NCBI GenBank assembly: GCA_017983465.1
Contig: JAGOBK010000001.1
Coordinates: forward strand, 372,001 to 436,000
Origin: Crocinitomicaceae bacterium
Lineage (GTDB): Bacteria > Bacteroidota > Bacteroidia > Flavobacteriales_D > Crocinitomicaceae
Direction: 5' to 3'
Length of the DNA: 64,000 nucleotides
Shown here in pieces: positions 42,446-51,874 of this stretch; positions within the stretch are counted from its first letter, which is position 1; every line of letters starts with the position of its first letter. The notes beneath the pieces are model-generated. The model saw only the letters and a program-made list of their open reading frames with translations, did no database searches and was not told the origin of the DNA. The position numbers and the translations under genes are program-made.

Positions 42446-43930
42446 ATGAAAAAATTGGTCCTTTTATTATTTATTAGCCTATTCCACAAGGCATCTTTTG
42501 CTCAGAAAGCGACGGGATCTGATTCGCTACAATGGTTTTCAGACGCCAAATTGGGCATCTTTATCCACTGGGGAATTTATGCGGTGGATGGAACATCTGA
42601 AAGTTGGGCCTTCCACAATAAAGGTGTCCCTTACCCGACTTACATGTCACAGTTGAACGGCTTTAAAGCAGAAAATTACCATCCGGAAGAATGGGCGAAG
42701 TTGATCAAAGAAAGTGGCGCACAATACACAGTAATGACCACCCAACATCACGACGGAGTAGCATTATGGGATACGAAATTAAAAACACCACACACCAAAG
42801 GAGCTCAATTTGGATGGGCACTTCCGACGCTTACTAAAAAGTATGAAAAGAATTTTCTATGGAATGAGAAATTACCACTAAGCGTCGTTCATCAAACTCC
42901 CGCGAAACGCGATTTAATGACTCCATTTGTAGAAGCTGTTCGCAAAGAAGGACTGCATTTTGGCGCCTATTATTCTCTGTTGGATTGGTCTCACGACGAT
43001 TATCCTACATTCCTAAAAGACTACAACCGATATCAAATAAAAGATGACAGTGTTCGTTGGAATCGTTTTTTAACCTTCATGCATGGACAAATAAAAGAAA
43101 TCAATCAGCAATTCAAACCTGATTTATTTTGGTTCGACGGAGATTGGGAACATTCGGAAGAGGAATGGCAAGCAGCTAAAATCGATGAACTCATTCACAC
43201 TACGAATCCATCAGCTATTTTAAATGGGCGATTGAAGTCTTACGGAGACTACGATACGCCAGAACAAAACATGCCAATCGTACATCCCGATCGAAAAACA
43301 TGGGAACTCTGTCTGACTAGCAATGACAATTGGGGCTATCGTCCAAGCGACCACAACATGAAAACGGTGAATGAAGTCCTGCAGATCTTTACAGAATGCC
43401 TCGGTATGGGCGGGAATTTATTGTTGGACATTGGTCCAAAAGCAGATGGAACGATTCCCAGTGAACAAGTGAATTTATTGAAAGCTTTGGGACGCTGGAC
43501 CTCCAAACACAAAGAGGCAATATACGGATCAGTCGCTGGATTACCCGAAGGACATTTTCATGGAAACACAACCCTTTCGAAGGATTCCTTAAGCATTTTC
43601 TTATTTATTCCAGCAGTAGGAATCGACACCTCCAATCAAGCAAGCCGAGAAATGCAGTATGGAAACATTCAGAGTTCACCTGTAGCCACATCGAATTTAA
43701 AAGTTAATGTCCAACTGAAAGGATTAATGTCCGAAATCGAAAGCATTACTGTTCTTGGTACGAATACAAGCGTACCATACAAAATTGTCGGTAAAATCGA
43801 TTGGAGCTATGTTCCCGGTACGCTTTACCTCGACGTTCCTATTTCTTCACTTGACCCCGAAATTTCTGTCATCAAAATAAAACTCAAAACACCTTTAAAA
43901 CTTTATCGAGGAAAAGGTGGTTTTCATTAA
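42446..43930 (+). CDS. GH29 alpha-L-fucosidase (first of two)
   Basis: A retaining glycoside hydrolase that removes alpha-L-fucose from glycans. 494 residues with a signal peptide (MKKLVLLLFISLFHKASFAQ), so it acts in the periplasm or at the surface; there is no T9SS domain. Visible: DAKLGIFIHWGIYAVDGTSES (family N-terminal signature, shown here in two parts, AKLGIFIHWG and YAVDGTSES), TTQHHDGVALWD, and the nucleophile region LFWFDGDWEH (Asp about 231). GGNLLLDIGPKADGTIP completes the barrel. A C-terminal beta domain follows. An insertion after TPHTKGAQFG (about residues 118-150) is unusual. It starts a three-gene operon, 15 bases before the DUF4838 gene. Confidence 0.93.
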   Translation: MKKLVLLLFISLFHKASFAQKATGSDSLQWFSDAKLGIFIHWGIYAVDGTSESWAFHNKGVPYPTYMSQLNGFKAENYHPEEWAKLIKESGAQYTVMTTQHHDGVALWDTKLKTPHTKGAQFGWALPTLTKKYEKNFLWNEKLPLSVVHQTPAKRDLMTPFVEAVRKEGLHFGAYYSLLDWSHDDYPTFLKDYNRYQIKDDSVRWNRFLTFMHGQIKEINQQFKPDLFWFDGDWEHSEEEWQAAKIDELIHTTNPSAILNGRLKSYGDYDTPEQNMPIVHPDRKTWELCLTSNDNWGYRPSDHNMKTVNEVLQIFTECLGMGGNLLLDIGPKADGTIPSEQVNLLKALGRWTSKHKEAIYGSVAGLPEGHFHGNTTLSKDSLSIFLFIPAVGIDTSNQASREMQYGNIQSSPVATSNLKVNVQLKGLMSEIESITVLGTNTSVPYKIVGKIDWSYVPGTLYLDVPISSLDPEISVIKIKLKTPLKLYRGKGGFH

Positions 43931-43945
43931 AATTCATCAAATACA

Positions 43946-46204
43946 GTGATTAAAAAAAATACAAATTCAGCTAATTATGGCGAATATGCCATAATAAAAA
44001 CCATTCCAAAGTTAGCAAGTGTATTGTTTTTCCTTTTAATGGTTTTCAATGCCTCCTCTCAAGAGGTATTCTACCCAAAACTAAATTCCACTTTCAATTT
44101 TTATTTAAGGGAAATCACACAATCCGAGGATAACTTCGATGTACACTTTGCTCTTCCAAATGACGCGCTTTTTGAACGCACCAAGGAATGGGGAGCGGAT
44201 GGATTCGGTGTCATCGCAGATCGAAAAACGATTGTTTTCTACGGCGCAACAGAACAAGCAATTGAGCACGCTATTTATTACACATTAGAACATTCGTTTG
44301 GGATTCGATTCATCAGTGCAGAAGAAACGTTCATTCCAAAACAAGCGCGCATAAAGGCTCTTCCATACACGAAATATGAGCAAGTTCCTGCATTTGAATA
44401 CCGCGAAGTATTTTATGGTGAAGCAAGACGCGCTGGTTATGCTGAATCATTTTATTTGACTGATGGACAAGGTTCAGGAAACTTTGAACGTCATCCCGGT
44501 TGGGGATTGTGGGTTCACACCTTACATCGTTTATTGCCACCAGAAACGTATTTTGAAAAACATCCGGAATACTATGCACTTAGAAATGGTGTTCGCATGA
44601 AAGATCAATTGTGTTTGAGTAATCCTGAGGTACTTTCTCATGTCAGTAACGCTTTGCAATTAGAGATCGCCAAACGTCCAAATGAAAAATATTGGAGCGT
44701 TAGCCAAATGGACAATTATAACTTTTGTGAGTGCTATAAATGCGCACACATTGATGCAGAAGAAGGGTCCCATGCAGGCTCAATCATTCGCTTCGTAAAT
44801 GAAATCGCAAAACTCTTTCCGGACAAAGTGATTTCTACTCTTGCCTATCAATATTCACGCACTGCACCAAAAATTACGAAGCCACTACCGAACGTCAACA
44901 TCATGCTATGTACAATCGAGGAGAACCGAGCAAAATCTTTAACAGGATCTGGCTTTGAGAAAGACTTATCGGACTGGTCGAAAATCAGTCAAAATATTTT
45001 AATCTGGGATTATGTCATCAACTTCTCACACATGGTTATGCCTTTTCCAAATTGGCCTACGCTACAAGAAAACATTCAACTTTTCAAAAAATACGGAGTA
45101 AACATGCTTTTCGAACAAGGCTACAACCAATCATCCTCCGAAATGCAAGAATTACGTTGTTATTTACTTTCCAAATGGATGTGGGACCCAACACTGGACG
45201 CAGATAGTTTAATTCAACTTTTTCTATCAAATTATTATGGAGCTGCCGGACCCGTCATCAAAGAGATTCTCGATCAAGAAGTCAGTGAATTACAGAAAAG
45301 TGGGAAATCGCTAACCTTATACGAACCACCTGTGACGCACATCAAAGGATATCTATCTCCCACGAATTTGCGCTGGTATCACAACATGTTTGAAAAGGCG
45401 AAAAATATGGAAGGCCTTACTCCCAAACAAATCGAACGCATTCAAATGGCACAGCAAAGCATGCGTTATGCATCATTAGAAATTTCAAAATCGCCCGATG
45501 CAGGAACAGATTGGTATTTTTACAAAACAGACAATCCCTACCAAAAGATGCTAAAGGACTTTATCTTTTTCGCTCAAAAAAATGGTCCAAAACTATTGCA
45601 CGAAATTAAGTTGAGTCCGAAGGAATACGAGCAAATCACGTTGGACTACTGGAAAAATGGAAAAGTGAAACACCTTGGATCAACTGCAGCGCTTAAATAC
45701 CTAACGGTCCCAAATAAATCATACCAAGATGGAGCAAAGAAACCTGATGGCGGATTGATCGATACGCTTGAGTACTATCACAATCAACCATTATTGAATG
45801 AAATCAAAGGAACTTCAGACTATCAATATAATTGGCAAGGATGGCAAGGACGCAATGCTACGTTCATCATCGATTTGGGTAAGACAGATTCCATTTCAAC
45901 CGTTCAATTGAACTTCTTGGAAAACAGTTCCGCATGGATTGTCGGACCAAATTCTTTCCAAGTGAGGATTGGTCAAACCGAAACAGAAGTTCTTTCTCAA
46001 AATGCGATACAGCAAGGCAATCTGATCAATCCAAACGCTGGAAATCAAATGAATCCAGGTATTTATCCTTTAAAATTAAGTTTGAGCCAAAAAATGGCCG
46101 GACGTTATATTTATGTCGAAGTCAACAACATTGGTCCATTGCCGAAATGGCGAGGTGTGGACGGCGACGCTTGGTTATTCATCGACGAAATTGAAATTCA
46201 TTAA
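43946..46204 (+). CDS. DUF4838 protein with GH67/GH20-like N-terminal and discoidin-like C-terminal domains, GTG start
   Basis: 752 residues. The start is GTG 43946: the only early in-frame ATG lies inside the signal anchor (LASVLFFLLMVFNASS), which would be destroyed by starting there. The N-terminal domain has YGATEQAIEHAIYYTLEHSFGIRF, like the alpha-glucuronidase and hexosaminidase N-terminal domain. The central TIM-barrel-like DUF4838 part includes VSQMDNYNFCECYKCA and a WSKISQNILIWDY stretch. The C-terminal 130 residues (GRNATFIIDLGKTDSISTVQ ... GRYIYVEV) look like an F5/8 type C carbohydrate-binding domain. DUF4838 proteins are suspected glycoside hydrolases; no activity is assigned. 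It sits between two fucosidase genes with a 2-base gap downstream. Confidence 0.85.
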   Translation: MIKKNTNSANYGEYAIIKTIPKLASVLFFLLMVFNASSQEVFYPKLNSTFNFYLREITQSEDNFDVHFALPNDALFERTKEWGADGFGVIADRKTIVFYGATEQAIEHAIYYTLEHSFGIRFISAEETFIPKQARIKALPYTKYEQVPAFEYREVFYGEARRAGYAESFYLTDGQGSGNFERHPGWGLWVHTLHRLLPPETYFEKHPEYYALRNGVRMKDQLCLSNPEVLSHVSNALQLEIAKRPNEKYWSVSQMDNYNFCECYKCAHIDAEEGSHAGSIIRFVNEIAKLFPDKVISTLAYQYSRTAPKITKPLPNVNIMLCTIEENRAKSLTGSGFEKDLSDWSKISQNILIWDYVINFSHMVMPFPNWPTLQENIQLFKKYGVNMLFEQGYNQSSSEMQELRCYLLSKWMWDPTLDADSLIQLFLSNYYGAAGPVIKEILDQEVSELQKSGKSLTLYEPPVTHIKGYLSPTNLRWYHNMFEKAKNMEGLTPKQIERIQMAQQSMRYASLEISKSPDAGTDWYFYKTDNPYQKMLKDFIFFAQKNGPKLLHEIKLSPKEYEQITLDYWKNGKVKHLGSTAALKYLTVPNKSYQDGAKKPDGGLIDTLEYYHNQPLLNEIKGTSDYQYNWQGWQGRNATFIIDLGKTDSISTVQLNFLENSSAWIVGPNSFQVRIGQTETEVLSQNAIQQGNLINPNAGNQMNPGIYPLKLSLSQKMAGRYIYVEVNNIGPLPKWRGVDGDAWLFIDEIEIH

Positions 46205-46206
46205 CT

Positions 46207-47613
46207 ATGAGCAAATCCATTACCTTCATCCTTAGCCTCCTCCTTTGTATGAACATTCACGCACAGGAACACGAACAAACCTATTTTCCTCCCAGTGATC
46301 CATTGGTGCAAGATAAGTTAGAAACCTGGCAGGACTTCAAGTTTGGACTCTTGATGCATTGGGGAACCTATTCGCAACTTGGTGTCGTGGAAAGTTGGAG
46401 TATTTGTCCGGAGGATGAAGATTGGTGCATACGACGAGGCCCCTACAAAAACGATTATTTCGGCTACGTAAAAAACTACGAACAACTGCAAACGACTTTT
46501 AATCCCGTTCAATTTCAACCGGAAAGATGGGCGAAAGCAGCGAAAAATGCAGGAATGAAATACATGGTTTTCACGACCAAACACCACGATGGATTCTGTA
46601 TGTTCGATTCCAAATACACCGATTACACGGTCGCGAATGAAAAATGTCCGTATTCAACGAATCCCAATGCCAATATTGCCCTAAAAGTATTCGATGCTTT
46701 TCGCAAGGAAGGATTATGGACTGGAGCTTATTTCAGTAAACCGGATTGGAGCAACGATGATTACTGGGATCCTACTTTTCCACCATACGACCGAAATCCA
46801 AATTACGATTTGACCAAGAAACCAAAAAAATGGGATGCGTTTGTGCAATTTACCCACCATCAAATCATGGAGTTAATGAAAGATTACGGGAAAATTGACC
46901 TGCTTTGGCTCGATGGCGGCTGGGTTCAACCAATGACAGCAACTTCGCCACGATGGGGATACAAACCAGTGCATCAAGATATCAAAATGGATTCCTTGGT
47001 CATGGAAGCACGAAAATTACAACCGGGATTAATCGTTGTTGATCGCGCGGTAGAAGGAGCGAATCAAAATTACTTAACTCCGGAACAACAAATCCCAACA
47101 AAACCCCTTCCCTATCCTTGGGAATCCTGCATGACGATGGCCAACAGTTGGAGTTACGTCCCAAACGACCAATACAAGTCCACAGCGAAAATTTTGGAAA
47201 ATCTTTGCCTGATCGTTTCTCGAGGTGGAAATTACTTGCTCAATATCGCTCCAAATGCACAAGGCGACTGGGATCCGATTGCCTATCAACGATTAGAGGA
47301 AATTGGCGCTTGGATGAACATCAACGGTACGGCAATTTACGGAACACATCCAATTGCACCTTATGAAGTAAAAACAGAACAAGGGACTTGGGTCTTTACG
47401 GAAAATGATCAGAAAGTACTATTTGCCATTTTCATCCCCATTGATTTCGAAGTGATGTTTGTTGAACTTCCCGTGAATCAAATGAATCTAAGTGATAAAA
47501 AGAACATCACGACTTTAGGTTCAATGTCACATTATAAAGTAAAAAAGTCCTCTGCTAATGTACTTTCATACGATCGCAAAGGACTTCCTCAAGTTTGGAA
47601 AATATCCAAATAA
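46207..47613 (+). CDS. GH29 alpha-L-fucosidase (second of two)
   Basis: 468 residues with a signal peptide (MSKSITFILSLLLCMNIHAQ). Visible: FKFGLLMHWGTYSQLGVVESW, TTKHHDGFCMFDSKYTDYTV, and DLLWLDGGWVQP with nucleophile Asp at about 236. SRGGNYLLNIAPNAQGDWDP completes the barrel. It is not a close copy of the first enzyme, as the loops and the C-terminal domain differ, so the two may prefer different linkages. It is the last gene of the GH29-DUF4838-GH29 operon. There is no SusC/SusD pair or T9SS domain here. It converges on the RND gene with a 6-base gap. Confidence 0.93.
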   Translation: MSKSITFILSLLLCMNIHAQEHEQTYFPPSDPLVQDKLETWQDFKFGLLMHWGTYSQLGVVESWSICPEDEDWCIRRGPYKNDYFGYVKNYEQLQTTFNPVQFQPERWAKAAKNAGMKYMVFTTKHHDGFCMFDSKYTDYTVANEKCPYSTNPNANIALKVFDAFRKEGLWTGAYFSKPDWSNDDYWDPTFPPYDRNPNYDLTKKPKKWDAFVQFTHHQIMELMKDYGKIDLLWLDGGWVQPMTATSPRWGYKPVHQDIKMDSLVMEARKLQPGLIVVDRAVEGANQNYLTPEQQIPTKPLPYPWESCMTMANSWSYVPNDQYKSTAKILENLCLIVSRGGNYLLNIAPNAQGDWDPIAYQRLEEIGAWMNINGTAIYGTHPIAPYEVKTEQGTWVFTENDQKVLFAIFIPIDFEVMFVELPVNQMNLSDKKNITTLGSMSHYKVKKSSANVLSYDRKGLPQVWKISK

Positions 47614-47619
47614 ATCAGA

Positions 47620-50600
47620 CTAATGTGCGCTGTGCTCTTTCAGCATCGCTGCGACATCCAATCCTTCTTTTCGAATGATTTTTAGTTGCGCTTTGCCTTC
47701 CTTGTTTTTGATGTCCTTTTTGAATACATCGAAAATCATGTAAACGGATGGAACAACGACAAGTGTCAAGATCATTGAACTTGTTAATCCACCAATCAAG
47801 ACCCAAGCGAGACCACTTTTCCACTCTGCACCTGGACCATGTGCCATCGCAATTGGCATCATACCTGTTATCATGGAAAGTGTCGTCATCAAGATTGGAC
47901 GCAAACGCGTTTTTCCGGAAGCAATCAATGCTTCAACGGTATTTCTACCCTCTGCTTTCAATTGATTCGCAAAATCGACAATTAAAATGGCATTCTTCGC
48001 AACGAGTCCGATCAACATGATCATTCCCAACATTGAGAAAATACTCAAAGGCTGCATGGATAAAGCCAGGGCCAATAAAGCTCCAACTACTGCAACAGGA
48101 ATCGAGAACAAGACAACGAATGGATAAACATACGAATCATACAAAGCAACCATGATCAAGTAAACAAATAAGATCGATGCGATCAAGGCAAATCCTAAAT
48201 TCGCAAAGGCCTCACCCATATTCTTGGAGTTTCCTTCAAAACTTACCACTACCGAACTTGGATAGTTTTTCTTTTTGATGAATTTGGTCATTTCGCCGGT
48301 TACTGTACCACTTGAAACACCTAATACCTGCGAAGAAATCGTGATCGAAGGAACGCGGTTTTTTCGTTCCAATTTTGTTGAACCAGTGGACCTACCAATA
48401 TTCGCAAACTGCTCTAATCGAATGTTCTCTCCACGGTTATTGATAAAAATCATACTGGCTAAATCACCTTCATTTTGTCTATCAAAATTGTCGTACATCA
48501 CATTGATGTCATAATCTTTTCCTTGGTCTGTATATGAAGCCTTGCTGTTTCCAGAGAAGGCCGCTTGCATGGTCATTCCGACCACATCCATACTCAATCC
48601 AAGTTCTGCCATTTTCTCACGATTGATGTCCACACTTACCTCTGGATTCCCTGATTCAATAGACATTTTCACCTCTGCTGTCCCTTTGATCGACTTTAAT
48701 TTATCGATGAGTTCATTCGTGATTTGGAAATTTTGATTCAAATCATTTCCAGTCACAGCCATTTGAACAGGCGCTTGATTGGCACCTCCAGTAATACTCA
48801 CTGCCGCCGAACTCACTTTGACACCAGGTAGGATTTTCTCCAATTCCAATTTCATGTATTGGGCATAAATGCTCGATTCCACTTCTCGCTGTTCGCGAGG
48901 AACCAACTTCACATTGATTTCTGCTTTATTGTTCGTTGAATTACTTCCACCAATCGCGTTTGAAGCTGTTCCAATACTGGAAAAGACATTTTTCACATCC
49001 GCATTTTTAAACAAATGTTCTTCCGCTTTTTGAACGGCATCATTCGTTTGAGCTAATGTGGCATTTTGCGCCAACTCAAGGTTCACAATAAACTCACTGG
49101 TATCACCTTGACTCACGAATTCCGTTCCGACATAGCCTTTTCCAACCAACATGAAAGAAGCGACCACAACGACAATCGTTCCGATAATCACATAGCGTTT
49201 TTTACCAAGGGCATAGGCCAAAATGTGTCCGTAAGAATCTGTGAGATTCGTAATGAAACGCTCAAACAATAAAATGAAGCGTCCAAATAAGGTTTTATTC
49301 GTCATTTCCTCCTTGCGTGCCATGCGCGAAGCTAAAAGCGGCGTCAAGGTGAAGGAAACGAATAAACTCATCAAGGTAGATAATACAATCACCACGGAGA
49401 ATTGCGATAATAAATTCGAAATGATTCCTCCAACAAGTGTTAAGGGCAAGAAAACTACGACATCTACCAAGGTAATTCCCAAGGCTGTAAAACCAATTTC
49501 TTTTCGTCCTTTAATAGACGCCGTTACGCGATCTTGACCAAGTTCGAGGTGACGGTAAATATTCTCAAGAACCACAATCGAGTCATCCACTAGAATTCCG
49601 ACTACTAATGAAATCGCTAACAAAGTCATCAAGTTCAATGAATATCCCAACAAGAACATCGCAACGAATACCGAAATCAAGGAAGCTGGAATCGCAATCA
49701 TGACAATTAGCGCATTTCGAATACTGTGTAAGAACAACAACATACAAAGTGCCACAATGAAAATCGCTAATCCAAGGTCATACATCACTGCATTCGCAGC
49801 AGCTAAAGTAAAATCAGAAGAATCGGAAGCAATGTCAAAGGTTAAGTTTTTGGATTTATAGGTCGTTTCAAGGTTAAGAATTTCCTTTTTCACGAGTTTA
49901 CTTAATTCAACTGCATTCGCATCGTTTTGCTTGATGATTAATAGTCCAATCGAGTTTCTTCCATTAATGCGGCTAAACGTTTTAATCTCTTTTGTTCCAT
50001 CTAAAATGGTCGCAACTTCAAACAAACGAATTTTTGAACCTGTGGATTTATCAATGCCAACAGGTAAGTTTCGGATATCGTCCAAGGATTGATACTTTCC
50101 TTTTAACTTAATGACCGTTTGCGTGTTGTCATTGCTCAATTTTCCCGTGGGAAACTCCAAATTCGCATTTTTAACCGCCTGACTGATTTGTAAGATTGAA
50201 AGGTTGTACAATTCTGCTTGACGTCGGTTGATGTTGATGTTAATCATGCGTTCCTCTCCACCGACAATAGAGATTTGCGCAGCACCTTTCACACGTCCAA
50301 GTAAGGGTTTGACTTCATCTTTTACCAATGAATACAATTCACTTGGCGGCATTTTCGCTGTGACACCTAAGCGCATGATTGGTGCTTCATCGAAAGAGAA
50401 TTTCCCCAAGGAAGGCGATTGCACATCATCCGGAAGTCTCGATAGAACTGCATTTACTTTACGCTGAGCATCTTGAATAGCTTGATTCGCATCGGAATCG
50501 GGTTTCAACATTAAAACAACCGAGGAAACACCTTCCATGGATGTGGATTTAATCTCATCCAAATTTTCCAAATTGGACAAAGCATCTTCCAATACTTTTG

Positions 50601-50790
50601 TTACTGAATTCTCCACCTCCGTAGGTGATGCACCAGGATAAACCGTCGTCACACTGACCACTGGAATCGAGAACTTTGGCATTAATTCGTAGTTCAGTTT
50701 CGAATAACTGAGTATCCCCAGAAATGCAAGAACTGAGAAGATCACCACAATGAGGGATGGTCTTTTTATCGCTAATTCCGTAATTGACAT
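47620..50790 (-). CDS. RND-family efflux inner-membrane transporter (second operon)
   Basis: 1056 residues, AcrB-like, starting MSITELAIKRPSLIVVI. The proton-relay Asp pair lies in GILVDDSIVVLENIYRHL and the Lys in GLVAKNAILIVDFANQL. The overall layout equals that of the pump at 23632-26754, and the N-terminal and transmembrane wording is close, so the two are paralogues. The periplasmic loops differ more, consistent with different substrates. Last gene of marR-tolC-mfp-rnd, 8 bases after the adaptor gene. The C-terminus ends in a basic then acidic tail of about 30 residues. Confidence 0.95.
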   Translation of the reverse strand: MSITELAIKRPSLIVVIFSVLAFLGILSYSKLNYELMPKFSIPVVSVTTVYPGASPTEVENSVTKVLEDALSNLENLDEIKSTSMEGVSSVVLMLKPDSDANQAIQDAQRKVNAVLSRLPDDVQSPSLGKFSFDEAPIMRLGVTAKMPPSELYSLVKDEVKPLLGRVKGAAQISIVGGEERMINININRRQAELYNLSILQISQAVKNANLEFPTGKLSNDNTQTVIKLKGKYQSLDDIRNLPVGIDKSTGSKIRLFEVATILDGTKEIKTFSRINGRNSIGLLIIKQNDANAVELSKLVKKEILNLETTYKSKNLTFDIASDSSDFTLAAANAVMYDLGLAIFIVALCMLLFLHSIRNALIVMIAIPASLISVFVAMFLLGYSLNLMTLLAISLVVGILVDDSIVVLENIYRHLELGQDRVTASIKGRKEIGFTALGITLVDVVVFLPLTLVGGIISNLLSQFSVVIVLSTLMSLFVSFTLTPLLASRMARKEEMTNKTLFGRFILLFERFITNLTDSYGHILAYALGKKRYVIIGTIVVVVASFMLVGKGYVGTEFVSQGDTSEFIVNLELAQNATLAQTNDAVQKAEEHLFKNADVKNVFSSIGTASNAIGGSNSTNNKAEINVKLVPREQREVESSIYAQYMKLELEKILPGVKVSSAAVSITGGANQAPVQMAVTGNDLNQNFQITNELIDKLKSIKGTAEVKMSIESGNPEVSVDINREKMAELGLSMDVVGMTMQAAFSGNSKASYTDQGKDYDINVMYDNFDRQNEGDLASMIFINNRGENIRLEQFANIGRSTGSTKLERKNRVPSITISSQVLGVSSGTVTGEMTKFIKKKNYPSSVVVSFEGNSKNMGEAFANLGFALIASILFVYLIMVALYDSYVYPFVVLFSIPVAVVGALLALALSMQPLSIFSMLGMIMLIGLVAKNAILIVDFANQLKAEGRNTVEALIASGKTRLRPILMTTLSMITGMMPIAMAHGPGAEWKSGLAWVLIGGLTSSMILTLVVVPSVYMIFDVFKKDIKNKEGKAQLKIIRKEGLDVAAMLKEHSAH

Positions 50791-50798
50791 GGACTTTC

Positions 50799-51866
50799 TT
50801 ATTTAATGATTTCAACTTTTGATCCATCTGCGATGTTCAATTGTCCCGTACGAACAACCTGATCTTGCGCAGTCAATCCACCTAACACTTCCACGTAATC
50901 ACCTTGAATGTAGCCTGTTTGGATGCTGCGTTTTACAGCGACATTGTTAACGATTACATATACTTGCGGATCTTGTAATCCACCAACGATGCATTGAATG
51001 GGCAACATGTTGGCTTGACGCTCCTCTGACATTTCAAAAGAGACAACGCCTGTCATACCAGCTTTCAATGGTTCCTTCGAACTGTTCGCTAATTCAATTT
51101 CCACACTGTAATTTCGAGACGCATCCGCTTTCGATGCGATGTAAGTAATTTTTCCATTTCGAGGTGAAGCTGGATATAAATCAGGTTTCACTGTGATGCT
51201 TTGTCCAACCTTAAATCGAACGACATCTCTGTCTAACAAGGAAGCTTTCATCTTCAAACTTGAAATATCCAAGATTTCAGCGATACTTGCTCCAGGAGAG
51301 ACAAACGATCCTACTTCCAAGGATAATTTATTCACAACACCGGATATCGGAGAAACAATTTTGGTGGATCTTAATTGACGTTTTAACGTGGCAACGCGTG
51401 CCTCGGCACTTTTCACTTGCATTTTCAAGTCTTCAATTTGCTGTTTCGTAGCTGCGTTTCCTGCCAACATTCCTTCGAATTTACTTAGGTCCGATTTTGC
51501 TTTGTCTAAAGTTGCAGAAGCAAGTTCGATATCAATCAACAGTTGCTCATCATCGATTTTAGCAAGTAGCTGACCTTTAGAAACGGTTTGTCCTTCGCGA
51601 ATGGAAACTTGAACAATTCGTCCAGATTGCTCTGATAAAAAATTCAAAGAATGGTTTGGATTAAATACTCCATTCACCTCAATCAATTGATTCAAGACTT
51701 GTGACTTGGAATGAACAACGGTTACAGGGAATACCACCGTCTTTGTTTCTGCAACGGCAGCTTTTTCTTCCATTACCTTTTTATTGCTGGATAATTTCCA
51801 CGCCACTACAGCAACTAAAAGAATCGTGATGATGGATGGAATGATGATTTTTCTGATTTTTTTCAT
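50799..51866 (-). CDS. RND efflux periplasmic adaptor (second operon)
   Basis: 355 residues. An N-terminal anchor (IIIPSIITILLVAVVAWKLS) is followed by the barrel-sandwich halves SGRIVQVSIREGQTVSKGQLLAKIDDE and TKIVSPISGVVNKLSLEVGSFV around a coiled-coil hairpin (about residues 115-160), a beta barrel (SLKMKASLLDRDVVRFK) and a C-terminal domain. It is a paralogue of the adaptor at 26761-27816. Gaps of 8 bases on both sides indicate one operon. Confidence 0.94.
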   Translation of the reverse strand: MKKIRKIIIPSIITILLVAVVAWKLSSNKKVMEEKAAVAETKTVVFPVTVVHSKSQVLNQLIEVNGVFNPNHSLNFLSEQSGRIVQVSIREGQTVSKGQLLAKIDDEQLLIDIELASATLDKAKSDLSKFEGMLAGNAATKQQIEDLKMQVKSAEARVATLKRQLRSTKIVSPISGVVNKLSLEVGSFVSPGASIAEILDISSLKMKASLLDRDVVRFKVGQSITVKPDLYPASPRNGKITYIASKADASRNYSVEIELANSSKEPLKAGMTGVVSFEMSEERQANMLPIQCIVGGLQDPQVYVIVNNVAVKRSIQTGYIQGDYVEVLGGLTAQDQVVRTGQLNIADGSKVEIIK

Positions 51867-51874
51867 GGTACTAA

